A stretch of DNA of 64,000 nt, taken from NCBI GenBank assembly GCA_021397845.1, contig CM038040.1:60652088-60716087 (forward strand), given 5' to 3'. Below the pieces are notes generated by a model that searched no databases, was not told the DNA's origin, and saw only the letters and a program-made list of their open reading frames with translations. Positions 32,685-43,800 of the stretch are shown one piece after another. A program made the position numbers and the translations under genes. The DNA is from Areca catechu (lineage: Eukaryota; Streptophyta; Magnoliopsida; Arecales; Arecaceae). Every line of letters starts with the position of its first letter. Within the stretch, counting starts at the first letter, position 1.

Positions 32685-33735
32685 CTTTTTTTTTATCATT
32701 TTTTTGCTTATAAACCCATACTATCTAATACCATTAAAAAATTAGCAATTTAAAATTAAAATGAATATGCAAAAATCATGTTTAAAAGGGTATACATGTA
32801 AATAGTAACTTTATAAGGGTATTTTTATAATTTTACATATTTAGGAACATATAAAAAAAAAAGAATTCTAAGTATATTGAAAAATTTAAATATATATATA
32901 TGGATTAATGTGATAGCATATTGAACCAGTATGCTAAAAATAGAAAAAGCAATGAAAAAAATCAAAAAATATCATTATGTAAATAAACTACAATGCTAAA
33001 ATCAAACCAAATCAAAACTAGTCCAAATCAAATATAAAATTAAAAAATCCAGTATAAATCAAAATCAAAACCACTATAAATCTAATTAACCATATCGAAA
33101 ATATATATTTTACAATCAAGTCTACTACACAAGAACCTTGAATCAAGCAAATGACAAAAATACAACTTGAGCCACAGGGTCAAACAATAGCTAAGAGGAT
33201 TGATGATTGTTGCAATAATCTAATTCAAGACATATTATAAGATGATTTTTTACAATTAAATTAAATTAAGTAATTTTGTAAAGCAAAAATGTGAAGAATA
33301 CGAAGAGTTAAAAATTTCAAATCAATGGCAAAATCAGCCTACATGAGAAAGTTTCGAGAAGCAGAGAGAATGGATATGTTATATTGAAGTAAAATGGAGA
33401 AGATTTCTTAATTCTTAACTTTAAGCTTTAATTAATACATATAAAATTCTGACATTGATTAATAAATGTAGGATTTTGAATGCTATCACATTAATATATA
33501 TATTTAAAATTTTCAATTCCTTAGAATTTATTTTTCATATATACCGTCTTAAATATATAAAATTATATGAATATCCTTATAAAATTATTATTTACATATA
33601 TATATATATATCCTTCTAAATATTATTTTTTATATATACCTATTAAGGGTATTTCAATTATTTTAATTTTAAGTTGCTACTTTTTTAGTAGTGTTAGTGG
33701 GCGTGAGTACATATGCAAGAAAAAGATTAAAAAAA
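32685..33735. repeat. Long inverted repeat, possible foldback or Mutator-like element
   Basis: About 270 bp at 32685-32960 aligns with the reverse complement of about 33455-33735. Shared blocks include 'agcaatttaaaattaaaat' facing 'attttaattttaagttgct', 'ataagggtatttttataatttta', and 'attaatgtgatagcat' facing 'atgctatcacattaat'. The loop (32961-33454) is AT-rich without ORFs. Only the right arm is present in copy 1 (9312-9638). Ends and target duplications could not be fixed. Confidence 0.6.
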
Positions 33736-34465
33736 GTTGATATGCAAAACAAATATATAAAAGTCTACATTTTTTTTTTTGGAAATCTTGGAGCTTCATA
33801 GACTTTTATAATCGTTTTGGCTTTCACTTACAGACTCATATCATTGATTTTTCTATCAAAACTTGATCATTTTTCCAGAGGGAACCGTGTGCAACCATAC
33901 AAAATAGAAAATAAGGATAAAAGTCTACATCTTTTGTTGAAATTTCGGAGCTTCATAGACTTTTATAATCGTTTCGGCTTTCACCTACAGTTGTATCATT
34001 GTTTTTTCCATCAAAACTTGATTATTTTCTCATTTCAAAAAAAGAAAAACTTGACTATCACTTTCACTTCTTTAGTTTAGTCTCGTGTCTCCTTATCACT
34101 TTGGTTGAACGCTGGTGGCAAATCAACCAAGAAGAACCGCGCTCCGCCATATAAATAAAAAAATAGCAATAAAAGTCTACATCTTTTGTGGAAATGTTGG
34201 AGCTTTATCGTCTTTTATAATCGTTTAGCTTTCACGTACAGAGTCGTATCTTTGTTTTATCCATCAAAACTTTATCATTTTTTCCCCATTTTCTCCTTTC
34301 AAAAAACGAAAAGTTGACCATCACTTTCACTGCGTTGGTTTAGTCTTGTGGCTTGCTGAACGCTTGGTGGCACGGCCTCAAAATAAAATAAATTCTTCGA
34401 TACTAAAATCATGTGCCCCCCATACATTATTTGCTTATTTATAGAGAACTGCACCACATTACACT
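33408..34465 (+). repeat. Duplicated segment, copy 2: empty site for both CACTA insertions
   Basis: The segment is collinear with copy 1 (9312-9638, about 20191-20570, 29656-29976) but lacks CACTA-1, the hAT element with its flanks, and CACTA-2. The CACTA-1 target TAT is at 33742-33744 (here 'gatatgcaaaacaaat'; in copy 1 'gatat' and 'tatacaaaacaaat' on either side of the element). The CACTA-2 target is 'gaaccgcgctccgccat' (34134-34150). It contains three tandem modules starting with 'aaaagtctacat' (near 33760, 33920, 34170). It leads directly into the P450 start codon. Confidence 0.9.
34436..34445 (+). promoter_or_regulatory. TATA-like box of the P450 fragment
   Basis: 'tatttataga' lies 42 bp before the ATG at 34487, a plausible core-promoter spacing for a gene with a short leader. 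The same box is conserved in copy 1 ('ttatttatagagaac', about 29948), where the gene is lost. Confidence 0.5.
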
Positions 34466-34486
34466 CGAAACATCAGATCACCAGCC

Positions 34487-34603
34487 ATGGAACTCCATCT
34501 CCCTTCCTTAGCCTTCCTTTCCTCCTCCCTCCTCTTTGTACTTACAGTAATAAAGTTAACCAAATCCACAGCAACACGAAAGCTGCCTCCAAGCCCATGG
34601 AGG
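34487..34603 (+). pseudogene. N-terminal fragment of a CYP71-like cytochrome P450
   Basis: The frame starts MELHLPSLAF, followed by a hydrophobic, Leu/Ser/Phe-rich stretch (the signal anchor that holds plant P450s in the ER membrane), a short basic hinge (KLTKSTATRK) and the Pro-rich LPPSPW, close to the LPPGPW hinge of CYP71-clan enzymes. After Arg-39 the match stops, because Gypsy integrase sequence begins at 34602. The oxygen-binding helix, ExxR and heme Cys regions are absent from the window. It is the only host-gene relic I can support. The substrate cannot be inferred. Confidence 0.65.
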
Positions 34604-35670
34604 ACACTTCTTTGGTAGGGAAACTATAGCCAAGGTGTTACAAAGTAAATTTTTCTGGCCCATATTATTTAAGGATGCCCATAACTTTAGCCAAGAATGT
34701 CCTAAATGTCAAGCCTTAGAAAATATTTCAAGAAAAGACATGATGCCTTTAAACCTCATTTTGATAGTTAAAATCTTTGATGTTTGGGGAATTGATTTCA
34801 TGGGGCCCTTTCCACCCTCCAATGGTTTTGAATACATTTTGGTGGCTGTCGATTATGTTTCAAAATAGATCAAGGCAATGGCAACCCAAACCAATGACCA
34901 TAAGGTAGTTATCTGATTTGTTTAAAAGAAAATCGTGTCTAGGTTTGTATTTCCATGTGCCATCATTAGTGACGGAGGCACCCATTTCATGAACTACCAG
35001 TTTTGAATGTTACTATGCAAATATGGGGTCACACATAAGGCAGCTACACCATACCACCCACAAACTAATGGCTAGGTGGAAGTGTCCAATAGGGAGATCA
35101 AGAACATCCTACAAAAGACTATTAAGCCTAATCGTAAAGACTTATCAGAACGATTAGAGATGTATTATGGGCCTATAGGACAGCTTATAAGAACCCTATT
35201 AGCATGTATCCCTATAGACTGATTTATGGAAAGGCATGTCATCTTCCGGTAGAACTTGAAGATAAAGCATAATAGGCAATCAAGCAATTAAATTTTGATT
35301 TGAACAAGTTGGTTCTAATTGGATGTTTTAGCTAAGTGAACCGGATGAACTGAGATGAGAGGCCTATGAAAATTTGTGTATTTATAAAGAGAAATGAAAG
35401 CCTTTCATGATAAACACATCTCTAAGAAGACCTTTAAGCTGAATCATCAAGTATGGCTATTTAATTCAAGGCTTTGATTATTTCCTGGAAAACTAAGATC
35501 TAGATGGGATGGACCTTACATACTGAATCAAGTGTTCCCCCATGGTGTAGTGAAGATTCTTGATCCTAGGACCGGATATTTTTTTATGGTAAATGGTCAA
35601 TGATTAAAACCATATATCGAAGGAATACCATCGAATCAAACCATTGATCAAGTAACCTTAATTGATCTAC
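34602..35670 (+). pseudogene. Gypsy integrase, stops and frameshifts
   Basis: Integrase inserts element DNA into the host genome. Visible: the end of the HHCC zinc domain (HFFGRETIAKVLQSKFFWP, DAHNFSQECPKC), then the catalytic core with Asp in WGIDFMGPFP (about 34790), Asp in IISDGGTHF (about 34975) and Glu in SNREIKNIL (about 35095). All three catalytic acids are still readable. The C-terminal GPY/F-like module is GPYILNQVFPHGVVKIL (about 35510). Stops interrupt it, for example after VAVDYVSK (34866) and within TNG*VEVS, and frameshifts follow 35150. Not functional. Confidence 0.87.
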
Positions 35671-36758
35671 ACTGAACTAAGCTGTTGTGTATTTGGCTAA
35701 AGACGTTAAACTTAGTGCTGGTTGGAAGGCAACCCAAGAACCTTATCTTTTTAGTATAATTACAAGAACTTAGATGGAATTATAGGAGCATGCTACTTCA
35801 TGAAGCCTTCTTCAACCCCCAAAGCACATTCACTCCAGGTGTGCACTTTCCTATTCTTTTTTACATATTACACCCTTTATTTTCCTTCTTCATTAAGAAC
35901 AATGTCGATTAAGTTGGGGAGAGAATAATGAATCTAATTAAGTCCTCAAGTATGACCAGAAGTAATTAGTTTTGTATCCAAATTTTATCTCGATTTGAAG
36001 TTTATTAGGCACCCTAATCAATGATTGATTAATGACCTAGATAGTTTTAGAGATACTAAGGGGCAAATCATTAAGAAAATCCAACAAATGGTAAGGTGTT
36101 GACCAAGTTAAATTTTGGGAATGATTCTAGAACTCTTTCCCTTCTTATCTTAATAAAGAATCTGCTTATTGAGAGTAGGGGTGGAAATGTTGAGATATAT
36201 AAAAAGTTCTTAAAAAAAGTTGGAGAGTCAGTCTAACCTCACAGGTCTTCTTGAACTTTTATTGAGTAACTGGATTTCAAAGCCTAAGTAAGCGTTGTGG
36301 TTCACATCAAAAGGTAAGAAGGTCAAGAGATCTGTTATGCAATGGCATCCTACTGAGTAACTGGGCCCCTTCACCTAAGTAAGTATTGTGGTTCGCGTCA
36401 AAAGATAAGAATGCTAATACTTAAGATGACAAGACATTACACTAGACTTCTAAAAAAAAAAAGGAGAAAGAATAAAAGGATTAAAGTATAAAAAACAACA
36501 AACCCGACTCAAATCAAGTTAGAGATTTAAAGAGTAAGTTGGGGAGACAATAAGGAAGACCTCTAATGATTTCAATGGTCAACACTTAACCACTAATTAG
36601 GTTGACTCAGTGACCCAATGAAGTACCTCTTTAATGATATGGCCGGGTATCAGTTGCCTTTAGGACTGCCTAAGTTAACTTTTAATTTAAGGATAAGTTT
36701 GTATACATAGCTAATTTATCTACTTTACTCAAGGACGAGCAAAGTTCAAGTTGGAAGG
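35671..36758 (+). other. 3' non-coding region of the Gypsy element
   Basis: No ORF of note. It carries two related blocks, 'ctgagtaactggg..cctaagtaag.attgtggttc.c.tcaaa' (about 36260 and 36350), i.e. a short local duplication. It ends in the purine-rich 'caagttggaaggta', which serves as the plus-strand primer site before the LTR at 36759. Confidence 0.6.
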
Positions 36759-38310
36759 TATGATAATTATATTATATACACATATAAAAATATTAATTTA
36801 ATAATTAAACTATCTTTATTTATATTAAATTGATAATTTTATACATCATTTATAGGAAAGACCACTGTCATTATGAAAAGCTCAATTTTTAGAGTCCAAT
36901 GATGCAAACGACATGCGAATTGAAATTCAAACAGGTTTAGAATCTAATTTAAAAGATTTATTAAAGAATTGCATGATTATTAAGGCAGCCAGTCCACCAT
37001 GGACTGACTACCTGGTCCATAGAGTGGCGAGTGGTCCACAGGTGGCTGTTGCCACTGGTCCATGACCTAGACCTGTAGAAGACAAGTGCCATTTCATGCC
37101 GTCCGACCACTGGAGCTTCCTTGCACCACCCTGAGCCACTGGCGCCACCTCCACTGGAAAAGCACCAAAAGCCACCACCGACCACTGTCCCCTATGGTTT
37201 TCTCCTCTTCTCTACCATCAAAACCATCCATATAAGCCATCACAGCTTCCCCCGCTGCCCCAAGCCACTCTCCTCCTTCCTCGTCAGCCGGAGAACATGC
37301 CCGACGCCACCCCCATTCCCTGCTCTACCTGATCCTCATCATAGCCACCATAGTTGCCACCCCTAATCCCATGTTCTCTATTCAGCCAATCACCACTACT
37401 GTCCATCGCCAGCACCCATCCCACCGTCGCCATCTGGCCACCAGAATGCCACCTGGAGAAGCACAATTCCAGTGGAAGAGGGATCCAGACTTTGATTTAG
37501 AGATCCAACGAGAGTCCTTCCTGGACTCTGGGACCAGAGATGGAAGGAGCACAGTCATCGATCCATCACATAGCAAATCGATGGTCTAGACTTTTTCCTA
37601 TGATTTCTGCTAATCTGGAGCCCGATTGAGCTCAAATTTGACTAGGAGGAAGCCCTAGCTAAGATATATTTAAAGGATCCCTGTGCTAAGAGGAAATCAT
37701 CTTGGAGAGAGTGTGGTACAGGGTAGAGGGTAATACTTAGGCTATGAATTGATCTCTGAGAGTGGGGTATCTTGGAGAGGAGTGCTATCCCAATGCCATC
37801 TTCGAGCCGATGTCATCTTCAGGATCGAGAACCAGAGAAGAAGAAGCAGTGAGGCCCAATTCACTCCAAGGAGTATGAAGGAAGAAAGAAGTTCATCGAC
37901 CACCTTCTCGATGAAGCTGCACCGACCTCCTTCTAATCTTTGTTCTTTCGTTTTAGTTGCTTTTACTTTCATTCCAGCATACATTTTACTTTCTTGTAAT
38001 AGGATCCTAGTTTAATAAATATAAAGTTTATTTTCTTGCATTTTTAAATTCATGTCTTTTATTTTTATTGCAAGTAGATGATAGGATCTAAATAATAGAT
38101 CCTAGTTCCACGTATTTTCTTTTGTTCTGCACTTTTAATTTCCATTAATTCAACTTTGACCTCTTTATTTTCTTAAATCAAGGATTTCAAAACATTCAAT
38201 ATACTGCATTTCCTGTGGATTCGACCCGACCCATCTTTTCTATGAATTTTTAATTCAATCTAGAAGTCAGTTAAGTAAATTGATAGCTGCGGTGTCTTAA
38301 CGACAACATC
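36759..38310 (+). mobile_element. 3' LTR of the truncated Gypsy element
   Basis: It starts TGATAATTATATTATATAC right after the polypurine tract and ends ...CGACAACATCA at 38310. Near its end is 'cctgtggattcgacccgaccc', similar to the conserved U5 region of Tat/Athila LTRs. The block 'gcatgattattaaggcag..agtccaccatgga' (36971-37010) is shared with the minus-strand LTRs (40590-40630, 46645-46690). ORFs inside (37121-37589, 37749-38015) have no domain and are rejected. Confidence 0.75.
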
Positions 38311-38542
38311 ATGGGTATTCTACAGAAATAGAGCTATCAGGGGTGTTCTATGACAATAGAGCTATGCCCTATTTTTCTTTCCTGTACATGAAGAGCCTCA
38401 TGTTGCACCCTTGCTCCTTCATCCCATTGCCTCTTATTTCTCTCATGCCCCTTTTCTTCCATTGCAACTGTCCCACCCTAACGAGAACTTTTTCTTGATC
38501 TCTATCTTACCCTCTCTCATTCTTTATCTCTCACTCTGATGC
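38311..38542 (+). other. Left flank of the Tekay-like element
   Basis: CT-rich, non-coding. It starts with a small direct repeat of 'aatagagctat' (38328, 38355). The last five bases GATGC (38538-38542) pair with CATGC (59795-59799) as a target duplication with one mismatch. Confidence 0.55.
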
Positions 38543-38920
38543 TATAATCCCAAGCCCAGAGAACTACACAAATCTTAAAGCATAAGGTGAAAAGATGGGA
38601 GTCTTCTTCCTAGTGAAATCGTGGTGGAAGACAAAGCCAAGGAGGAGTTAGACTCCTTCCTCTGGCTCTACTAATTAATGGATTGAGGCATCCCTTCCAC
38701 CTCCTCATTAAAAATCTTGCTTTTGCAAGGAAGCTCGCTGGAGCTTCTTCTCAAAAGTTAGCACCATGCTTACTAGATTTCAGTTTAAACACCATTGGAA
38801 TAGAGATAAGAATCCTTTAATCAAATAGTTGATCATCCTCACCATCTTCGTTAGCTTATGGAGACCAAAATCTAGCAAGCAAATCACAAGATTTATTTAA
38901 GAAAAAGGGTGCTCTAGTCC

Positions 38921-40835
38921 TGATCGCTATCATAGGCAGTCAAAAATAAAATCTCTCACTACTATAGCCAGTGGTGAGTTTGGATTGTATCCTCGAAGAT
39001 CAAGAACAATCATTTCAAGAAAAAAGCAAAAAAAAAAAAAATATTTAGATTTTTTAAAGATAAATAAGAATTTAATTAAAACTAATTAATATAAATTAAA
39101 TATGAGATAGAGGGATTTAAATGATAAAAAGATGTCTATGGGTTTCTAGGTAATCATGAACATAAATCATGCATATATTCTAATATAAGCAATCAAAATC
39201 CATAATTATTTTAAGAATCCTTCAATTAATCTCTAGTATAGACTATCTTGCCATGCATGAACCATATCTTCTTATAATCATGGCCCATCCTGCAAGTATA
39301 GGCTATCCAATGATTAAGTTGAAAAGACCATAATAAGATAAGTGGATGAAAATCCTAGAATCAATTATCTGTGTTGAACATGAATCATATTATGATAGGA
39401 TCATGATTCATCCCACTAAGAGAATTAATTTTAGGAGATCAAATAAAAAAGAGTTCAAAAGAAATTTAAAGCTTTATTTAATTACAAAGAATAGAGAAAA
39501 TTAATATAAAATTAAAGTACAGAAACATGTACTTTTCTATAGACTAAACCTCAGTCATACATGGCTCCTAGATACATCTTCTTGGAGTCTCGGGGCTCTA
39601 TCACAGCACCTCATTCCCTGAAGAATCTCTTTTTTTATTACTCTCCCTCTCTCTCAAAACCTAAGCTAATTACAAGAAAAAAAATAAAATAAAATATTGC
39701 TGGTAGAATTGATGATGGCTCCCTACTTCTCGGGGTCCTCTTTTTATAGAGCTCATCTAGGACTTTCTCCCGGTCAAATTTGGAGTCATTCTAACTTAAA
39801 ATCGATCATATATTATAGGGAGAAATCATAGTCATTTCATATGCAATTTGATGGGATGATTGATGCGTTCCTTCCTTCTCAGGTACCAGAGTCCCAATCG
39901 ATCTCTACCCTGGATTGAAATCCCCTTCCCTTAGTTCCAACTGAACTACAATAGCAGATGGGTGGCAGTGGTTGGCGGTAGCCGACAGTGAGGATAGCAG
40001 CATGGTGGTGTAAGAAACTTGGTCTGTCTAGCCATGTGATGGGCGTAATGGCTGATAGAGGATCGGTGATAATAGAGTAGGGGAGTTTCGATGGCTAGCT
40101 TCTCTGGTGGGTGGATGGCCTCTCAAACAATGGTTGGCATGGTGGCTCAGTGGAGAAAGGAATGCCAAGGGTGGAGGTGGTCTCAGGCCGAGTGAAGCGA
40201 TAGTGAAGTGGAGAGGCTAGTGTTAGGCGGTCGAGTAGGAGACAAATGGTGTCCGGCAGTGGTGGCGAGCAGCATCCTGGTTTCATGGCGACGAGGAGCA
40301 GTCTTCGGTGACATGGATGGTGGTGGGAGGCATGCCCGGCGAGCTAACCCATGGTCGGTGATTGATGGAGAAGAAAAATCTGTAAAAGTGTGAAGGATGG
40401 TGGCTAGGCAAAAAAGTAACTCTCCGGTGAGCTCTCCGACCATGACGATGCTCCCAGCGGTGAGGGGGATGGCTTCGATGGCTTTTCTAACAAGGACAAA
40501 GCTCGAGAAGGATGATGGTCCATGGAACGATCTTGTGGACTGGCAGTCATGGCAGTAGTGGACTGCTGGCCATCTCTATAGATTAGGCAGTCGGTCCATG
40601 GTGGACCAACTGCCTTAATAATCGTGCAATTCTGTATAAACTTTAAAATTTGATTTCTACTTCATTTGAACTCCGATTTGAGTAGCATTTGCACCGTTGG
40701 ATTTCAAAAATCAAGCTCTTTCGATCTTTAGACTCTTTTTCTATAAAACTCTAATAAAAAAATCAATTTTTAATAAATATGGATTAATTAATATTTATTT
40801 TAATATTTAAATTAGAATATTTAATAGTCTTATCA
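38921..40835 (-). mobile_element. 3' LTR of the nested Gypsy element
   Basis: About 1.9 kb. A TATA-like box, 'ctataaaaa' in its own direction, lies at 39741-39749. The 'ccaccatgga..actgcc' block (about 40590-40620) is shared with the LTR at 36759. ORFs at 40095-40443 (minus) and 40208-40393 (plus) overlap each other and are not genes. Confidence 0.85.
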
Positions 40836-43800
40836 TACCCCCTAACTTAATCATTGCTAGTCCCTTAGCAATGTAATTAAAATAGAATCATATGTCACTA
40901 AGATCCTCCTTTGCAAAATTAGATCTAGGTTGAAAGTTGAAAGAAGTTAGCTAGCATCACTAACTAGGTATTGAGTTTTCCAAATAAATTGTGTAGTCAG
41001 AAATTAGAAACTTTCTTAGAGTTCATCCAAAAGTCTATAGCACTTGTATTAGTGATAGCTAACTTAATATTTCAGTGCTAGATTGTAAAGAATAATTATA
41101 TCATTGCTTATCACCTACTTTGGGTTAATTTTCTATACACCTCTCAAATTAAGCACAAGAACTGAGGTAGCTTTCATATCACCTAAATTTTTCTTTCTTT
41201 CTCTCTTTTTTTAGTTGGTGATGTCTTTACACTACCCACTTTTTGATACAAATAACAATGTAAACTTAGACGAAGGTGCCCGATTACTCGATAGAAAACT
41301 AATATTTAGAACTTGCCTTTTTTTTCTTTTCTTTTTTTTCTTTTTTCTCTATTTAGACAGGTAGCTCTCCTTAAATTCAAGTTAAATGGGAGGGATGTAT
41401 ATCAATTACTAATTTTCAATGATAATTGAATCTTTAATTAACCTTATAACTAATACCTACTTTACCTCGTCAGTCTACATATGTGATAAAAGTGATAATA
41501 GCCTTTAGGTGACCTAAAAGATCGCTAAAAGTCTGACTAGCTAGTTTACTTCTTGACTCACAATACTAATTAGTAAATACTTTCTAACTCTATTATCATT
41601 TTCCTAGTTTATTTAGCTCAAGAATTTCTTTCATGGTACATGATTTATTAATTTTTTTTCATAATTTTTTCAAAATTATTCCAAGACTTTTTAAAAGATT
41701 TTTAAAATTCTTTTCAAGAATTTTTAAAAGATTTTTTTTTATCCCCCAACTTAATTTTCATTGTTCTCAATGAAGTAAGAAAAAAATGGGATATGCAAGT
41801 ATGACAAGGAGAGGTACCACCTAGACTAGATATGCATCGTGAATTATCAGGTGTGTCCATAAAGTGTAGTCTATTATTCTTACAAAATAAAAATCACTAA
41901 AGCAAAAATCAATAAAAATATTGGGTTGCCTCACAACAAGCGCTAAGTTTAACATTTTCAACTAGACCTCTTAGGATTCTCATCCTATTCCCACTCGAAT
42001 CTTGATATGGGTTTGTCATTCCCTACATGATTCTGGTTTAGCTTCAGAATATTTCCTACATGGGACCTTTAGGTAGCTCATTCCCTTAATAGCTAATAAT
42101 TTTATCTTTAAAATTAGATCTAGGTATAACTTAAGTACCAGTTGGGGTAACCTAGATCTATGTAGTTGATGTGCCAAGGGAGTACCTCAGGATTCCTATT
42201 TGATGCATCTTCTTTCATAGGCGAAGGTTCAACCAAAGTTAGGAGGGGTTCAACTAATAATTTGGATCTTAGTATAAGCCCTTTTTGATATACAATTTGG
42301 TACTTTTTCTAAATCAATATGAACTCTATCTCCATACATTGTTTCAATATTATAGATAAATCTTGGAGGCAATTCTTGAAAGTAATGTTGAATACAGAGA
42401 AATTAGATATAAAAGCTTTAACTACATTATCCCCCATATGTGCAATGTCCCATCCAATAGCTTTTTTATATATTTTTAGAACACCTACAATTTGAACTTC
42501 CTGATTATATATTATTGGTAAGGTATCAATGGATGTGGTAGAAAGTGGCTTCAATTATGGGTTAGGTGGTGATCCTAACAAGAGAAGTATTGGGGATTTA
42601 AGTGATGGCTCCTGTTCCTTGATCCAAAGTGAGCTGGTGTTCAGGTAGGGTGTTTCTACTAGGTCATTCATTTATTGGGTACATCTCTTTACATCAGGAT
42701 CATCCACCTCACAGTAAGCTAGGCTAGAGTTTAACCAATCATGGGAAATATAACTTCCTTTATTGTATTATGTATTTATGATCCTTGGGAAGTCTTGATT
42801 GATTTCATCATTACATCTTTTTATTCTTCCTTCTCATTAAAAGTAATGGACATTTCTAGGGTTCTTAGGATTGGGACCATAGATAAGTTGGGTGATGATG
42901 GACGTGGTTCATCCCTCCTTTTTGATTTCTCTTCATAAGTTTCTGCCTTAGTCAAATTATCCAGGTTAGTTTCTTTCATTATACAAGACTGCTCTATGAC
43001 CAATTCATTTCCATGAGTTATAATTGATTATTTGGAGATAGTCATATCAATATTAAAATTCTTAGTTAGGTATTGTCCTCAAGATGACTCTTGGTTGACT
43101 AGGCAGCTCTTCTTCACTTACAGCCATGGCTGATTGATTTAATTACATCTCCAAACAGGTAATAGCCTGGGTGTTAGAGGCTATTTGTTAGCCCGTGGTC
43201 TGCATAAAGTTATTTAGGATAGCATTAGTGTTATTAACCATAGCATGGAGGTTAGCTTGGGTTTTAGCCAAAGTTTCTAGACCCTTTTCTAATATGCTGA
43301 TTCCTTCCTCAAGATATAAACCTGGTTGATGATTAGGTACCTGATCAGGGCTATGGTAGGACTGGTCAAGATTTGGGGCTCCTAGTGTTGCTCTTATGGC
43401 CACACAAGATTGAGATGATGATCCCTCCCTGGGTTATATATTGGGGCATAAGGTTCAGTTATATATCCATTGTTAGCTACACTCCCCTATATAAACCCAT
43501 TTTGGGTTGGGTGCATCAAGGACATTCCTGTACAACATGGTCTAGTGAGTCACATGCCTGCACATAGGTGCTGACACATGTTGAAATTGGATATATCATT
43601 TACATTCTAGGACTTTCTCAATCCTATAGATCATAGATACCAGTTTAGTTTCTTTAGATTCTCTTGCATGATTGTATGCATCTTCAAATCTCATAAAATT
43701 AGAGTGCATATCAATCTGTTATGATCAATTCATAGAATTGTTAGCTTGGGTTATAGTCAATTCATAGTATTGTTAGCTTGGGCTCTCATTCTAAATGATC

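Larger units (their letters stand above)
34602..38310 (+). mobile_element. Gypsy element (Tat/Athila-like), right part only
   Basis: The element is truncated on the left in the integrase zinc domain. It runs through the integrase core and C-terminal module, a non-coding 3' region and a 3' LTR. The 3' region carries 'aacaatgtcgattaagttggggag' (about 35901) and 'gacgagcaaagttcaagttggaaggta' just before the LTR, both typical of this group. Its LTR is a diverged relative of the LTRs of the minus-strand Gypsy element at 38921-46894. Confidence 0.8.

Noticed and set aside
37121..38015. Several 60-88 aa ORFs in the LTR at 36759-38310
   Set aside because: Low-complexity Pro/His-rich frames overlapping on both strands; the related LTRs do not keep them.
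40095..40443. Overlapping ORFs in the nested Gypsy LTR, with counterparts at 46091-46658
   Set aside because: The counterparts are simply the other LTR. Frames are not maintained between the two copies, and there is no domain.
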